From: Merdivivens faecigallinarum
Lineage (GTDB): Bacteria; Bacteroidota; Bacteroidia; Bacteroidales; UBA932
Length of the DNA stretch: 7,340 bases
Direction of reading: 5' to 3'
Assembly (NCBI GenBank): GCA_017695055.1
Contig: JADILY010000122.1
Span: forward strand, 1 to 7,340
Positions 6,729-7,340 of this stretch are shown one piece after another. A model generated the notes under the pieces. That model saw nothing but the letters and a program-made list of their open reading frames with translations, searched no databases and was not told where the DNA came from. The position numbers and the translations under genes are program-made. The stretch's first letter is position 1; each line of letters opens with the position of its first letter.

Positions 6729-7340
6729 CGAATTCATTAAAACCACGATATTTGGATGATGTTTCCGTCATACGAGTGATTTTAATCATACTACTCGTAT
6801 TGTATCACTCATTTGCCATATTTAATGGTGCCTGGGATGCGCCCGATGGTTATTGTCAGATTCCAGCATATTGGTGGATAGCTTCTGCTTCATATAGTTT
6901 TATGCTGGAAATGTTCGTTTTTATCTCTGGATATTTATTTGGTTATCAGGTTAGAACAAAAGGGGAGACAATAATATCATTTAAGAATACCATATTGAAG
7001 AAGGCAAAACGTTTGTTATTGCCGTGCTTCTTTTTTGGGATTATTTATTATCTGATATTTTATGATTTAAAGGCTCCTGTTTTTGATATAGTTTATACCA
7101 TAGTAAATGGCGCTGGGCATTTATGGTTTCTTCCGATGCTCTTTTGGTGTTTCGTTGCAATATTTGTAATAGAAAAGCTTAAAATCAAGCCATTTATTGT
7201 TTTCCCGCTATTAGTAGTGTGTTCGCTAATATCGTTTTTGCCGTTACCTTTTAGAATGACAAGTGCAATGTATTACCTGTTGTTTTTTTATACTGGGTAT
7301 ATTTTAAAGAAAAAAGACATAGACTTGTCAAGATTTTTTG
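6725..7340 (+). CDS. Acyltransferase-3 family membrane protein, 3' end cut by the window
   Basis: An open frame runs from the ATG at 6725 to the window edge without a stop, giving 205 complete codons. The family (acyltransferase 3, as in OafA/WecH-like proteins) moves acetyl or other acyl groups onto polysaccharide or lipid acceptors at the inner membrane. Seen: R17 and H28 spaced as R-x10-H in the first membrane helix (ending VLYHSF), the conserved feature of the family; a helix ending FVFISGYLFGY (64-74), like the family's FF-SG-Y pattern; KKAKRLLLP (92-100), matching the cytoplasmic R-x2-R-L-x-P element with lysine at the first position; GHLWFLPMLFW (131-141), also typical; and at least five hydrophobic helices. 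Full members are usually about 330-380 residues, so roughly 40% is missing. A hand count over 6781-7320 gives about 33% GC, well below the upstream genes, suggesting a different origin. Donor and acceptor cannot be told; O-acetylation of the capsule is the likeliest role. Confidence 0.85.
   Translation, partial: MTNSLKPRYLDDVSVIRVILIILLVLYHSFAIFNGAWDAPDGYCQIPAYWWIASASYSFMLEMFVFISGYLFGYQVRTKGETIISFKNTILKKAKRLLLPCFFFGIIYYLIFYDLKAPVFDIVYTIVNGAGHLWFLPMLFWCFVAIFVIEKLKIKPFIVFPLLVVCSLISFLPLPFRMTSAMYYLLFFYTGYILKKKDIDLSRFF

Overview
The window reads as the upstream part of a capsule or surface-polysaccharide biosynthesis operon from a member of the Bacteroidota, most likely the order Bacteroidales. 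Three things support this. The first gene encodes a fused Wzz-plus-kinase protein of the Gram-negative (Wzc) architecture, but it is followed by a PHP-type (CpsB-like) tyrosine phosphatase rather than the small Wzb phosphatase of Proteobacteria, a pairing familiar in Bacteroidota. The start codons lack convincing Shine-Dalgarno sequences. The proteins resemble Bacteroidota versions of these families. Genus cannot be assigned from the sequence alone.

Layout, all on the + strand and almost without gaps: a 39-base AT-rich leader; a Wzc-like tyrosine autokinase and chain-length regulator (40-2472); a PHP-family tyrosine phosphatase (2484-3194); a WecC-type UDP-N-acetyl-D-mannosamine dehydrogenase (3191-4396); a UDP-glucose 6-dehydrogenase (4403-5713); a UDP-glucuronate 4-epimerase (5718-6728); and the 5' part of an acyltransferase-3 family membrane protein (6725 to the window edge). 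Junctions are +11, -4, +6, +4 and -4 bases, so one polycistronic transcript is very likely. No stretch over 300 bases lacks a gene, and no RNA gene, insertion sequence, CRISPR array or terminator was seen.

How the genes work together: the kinase and phosphatase form the phosphorylation cycle that controls polymerisation and export. The three sugar-nucleotide enzymes predict an acidic polymer: WecC gives UDP-ManNAcA, Ugd gives UDP-GlcA, and the epimerase converts UDP-GlcA to UDP-GalA. The acyltransferase would decorate the glycan (for example O-acetylation). Base composition falls from roughly 50-60% GC in sampled wecC lines to about 33% in the acyltransferase, which looks like the passage from conserved front genes into the strain-variable part of the locus.

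I looked for an undescribed system and did not find one; the content is a recognisable capsule operon. The points most worth a second look are the tyrosine-repeat tail of the kinase, the composition break at 6729, the tandem dehydrogenases, and the absence in the window of a WecB partner for WecC.
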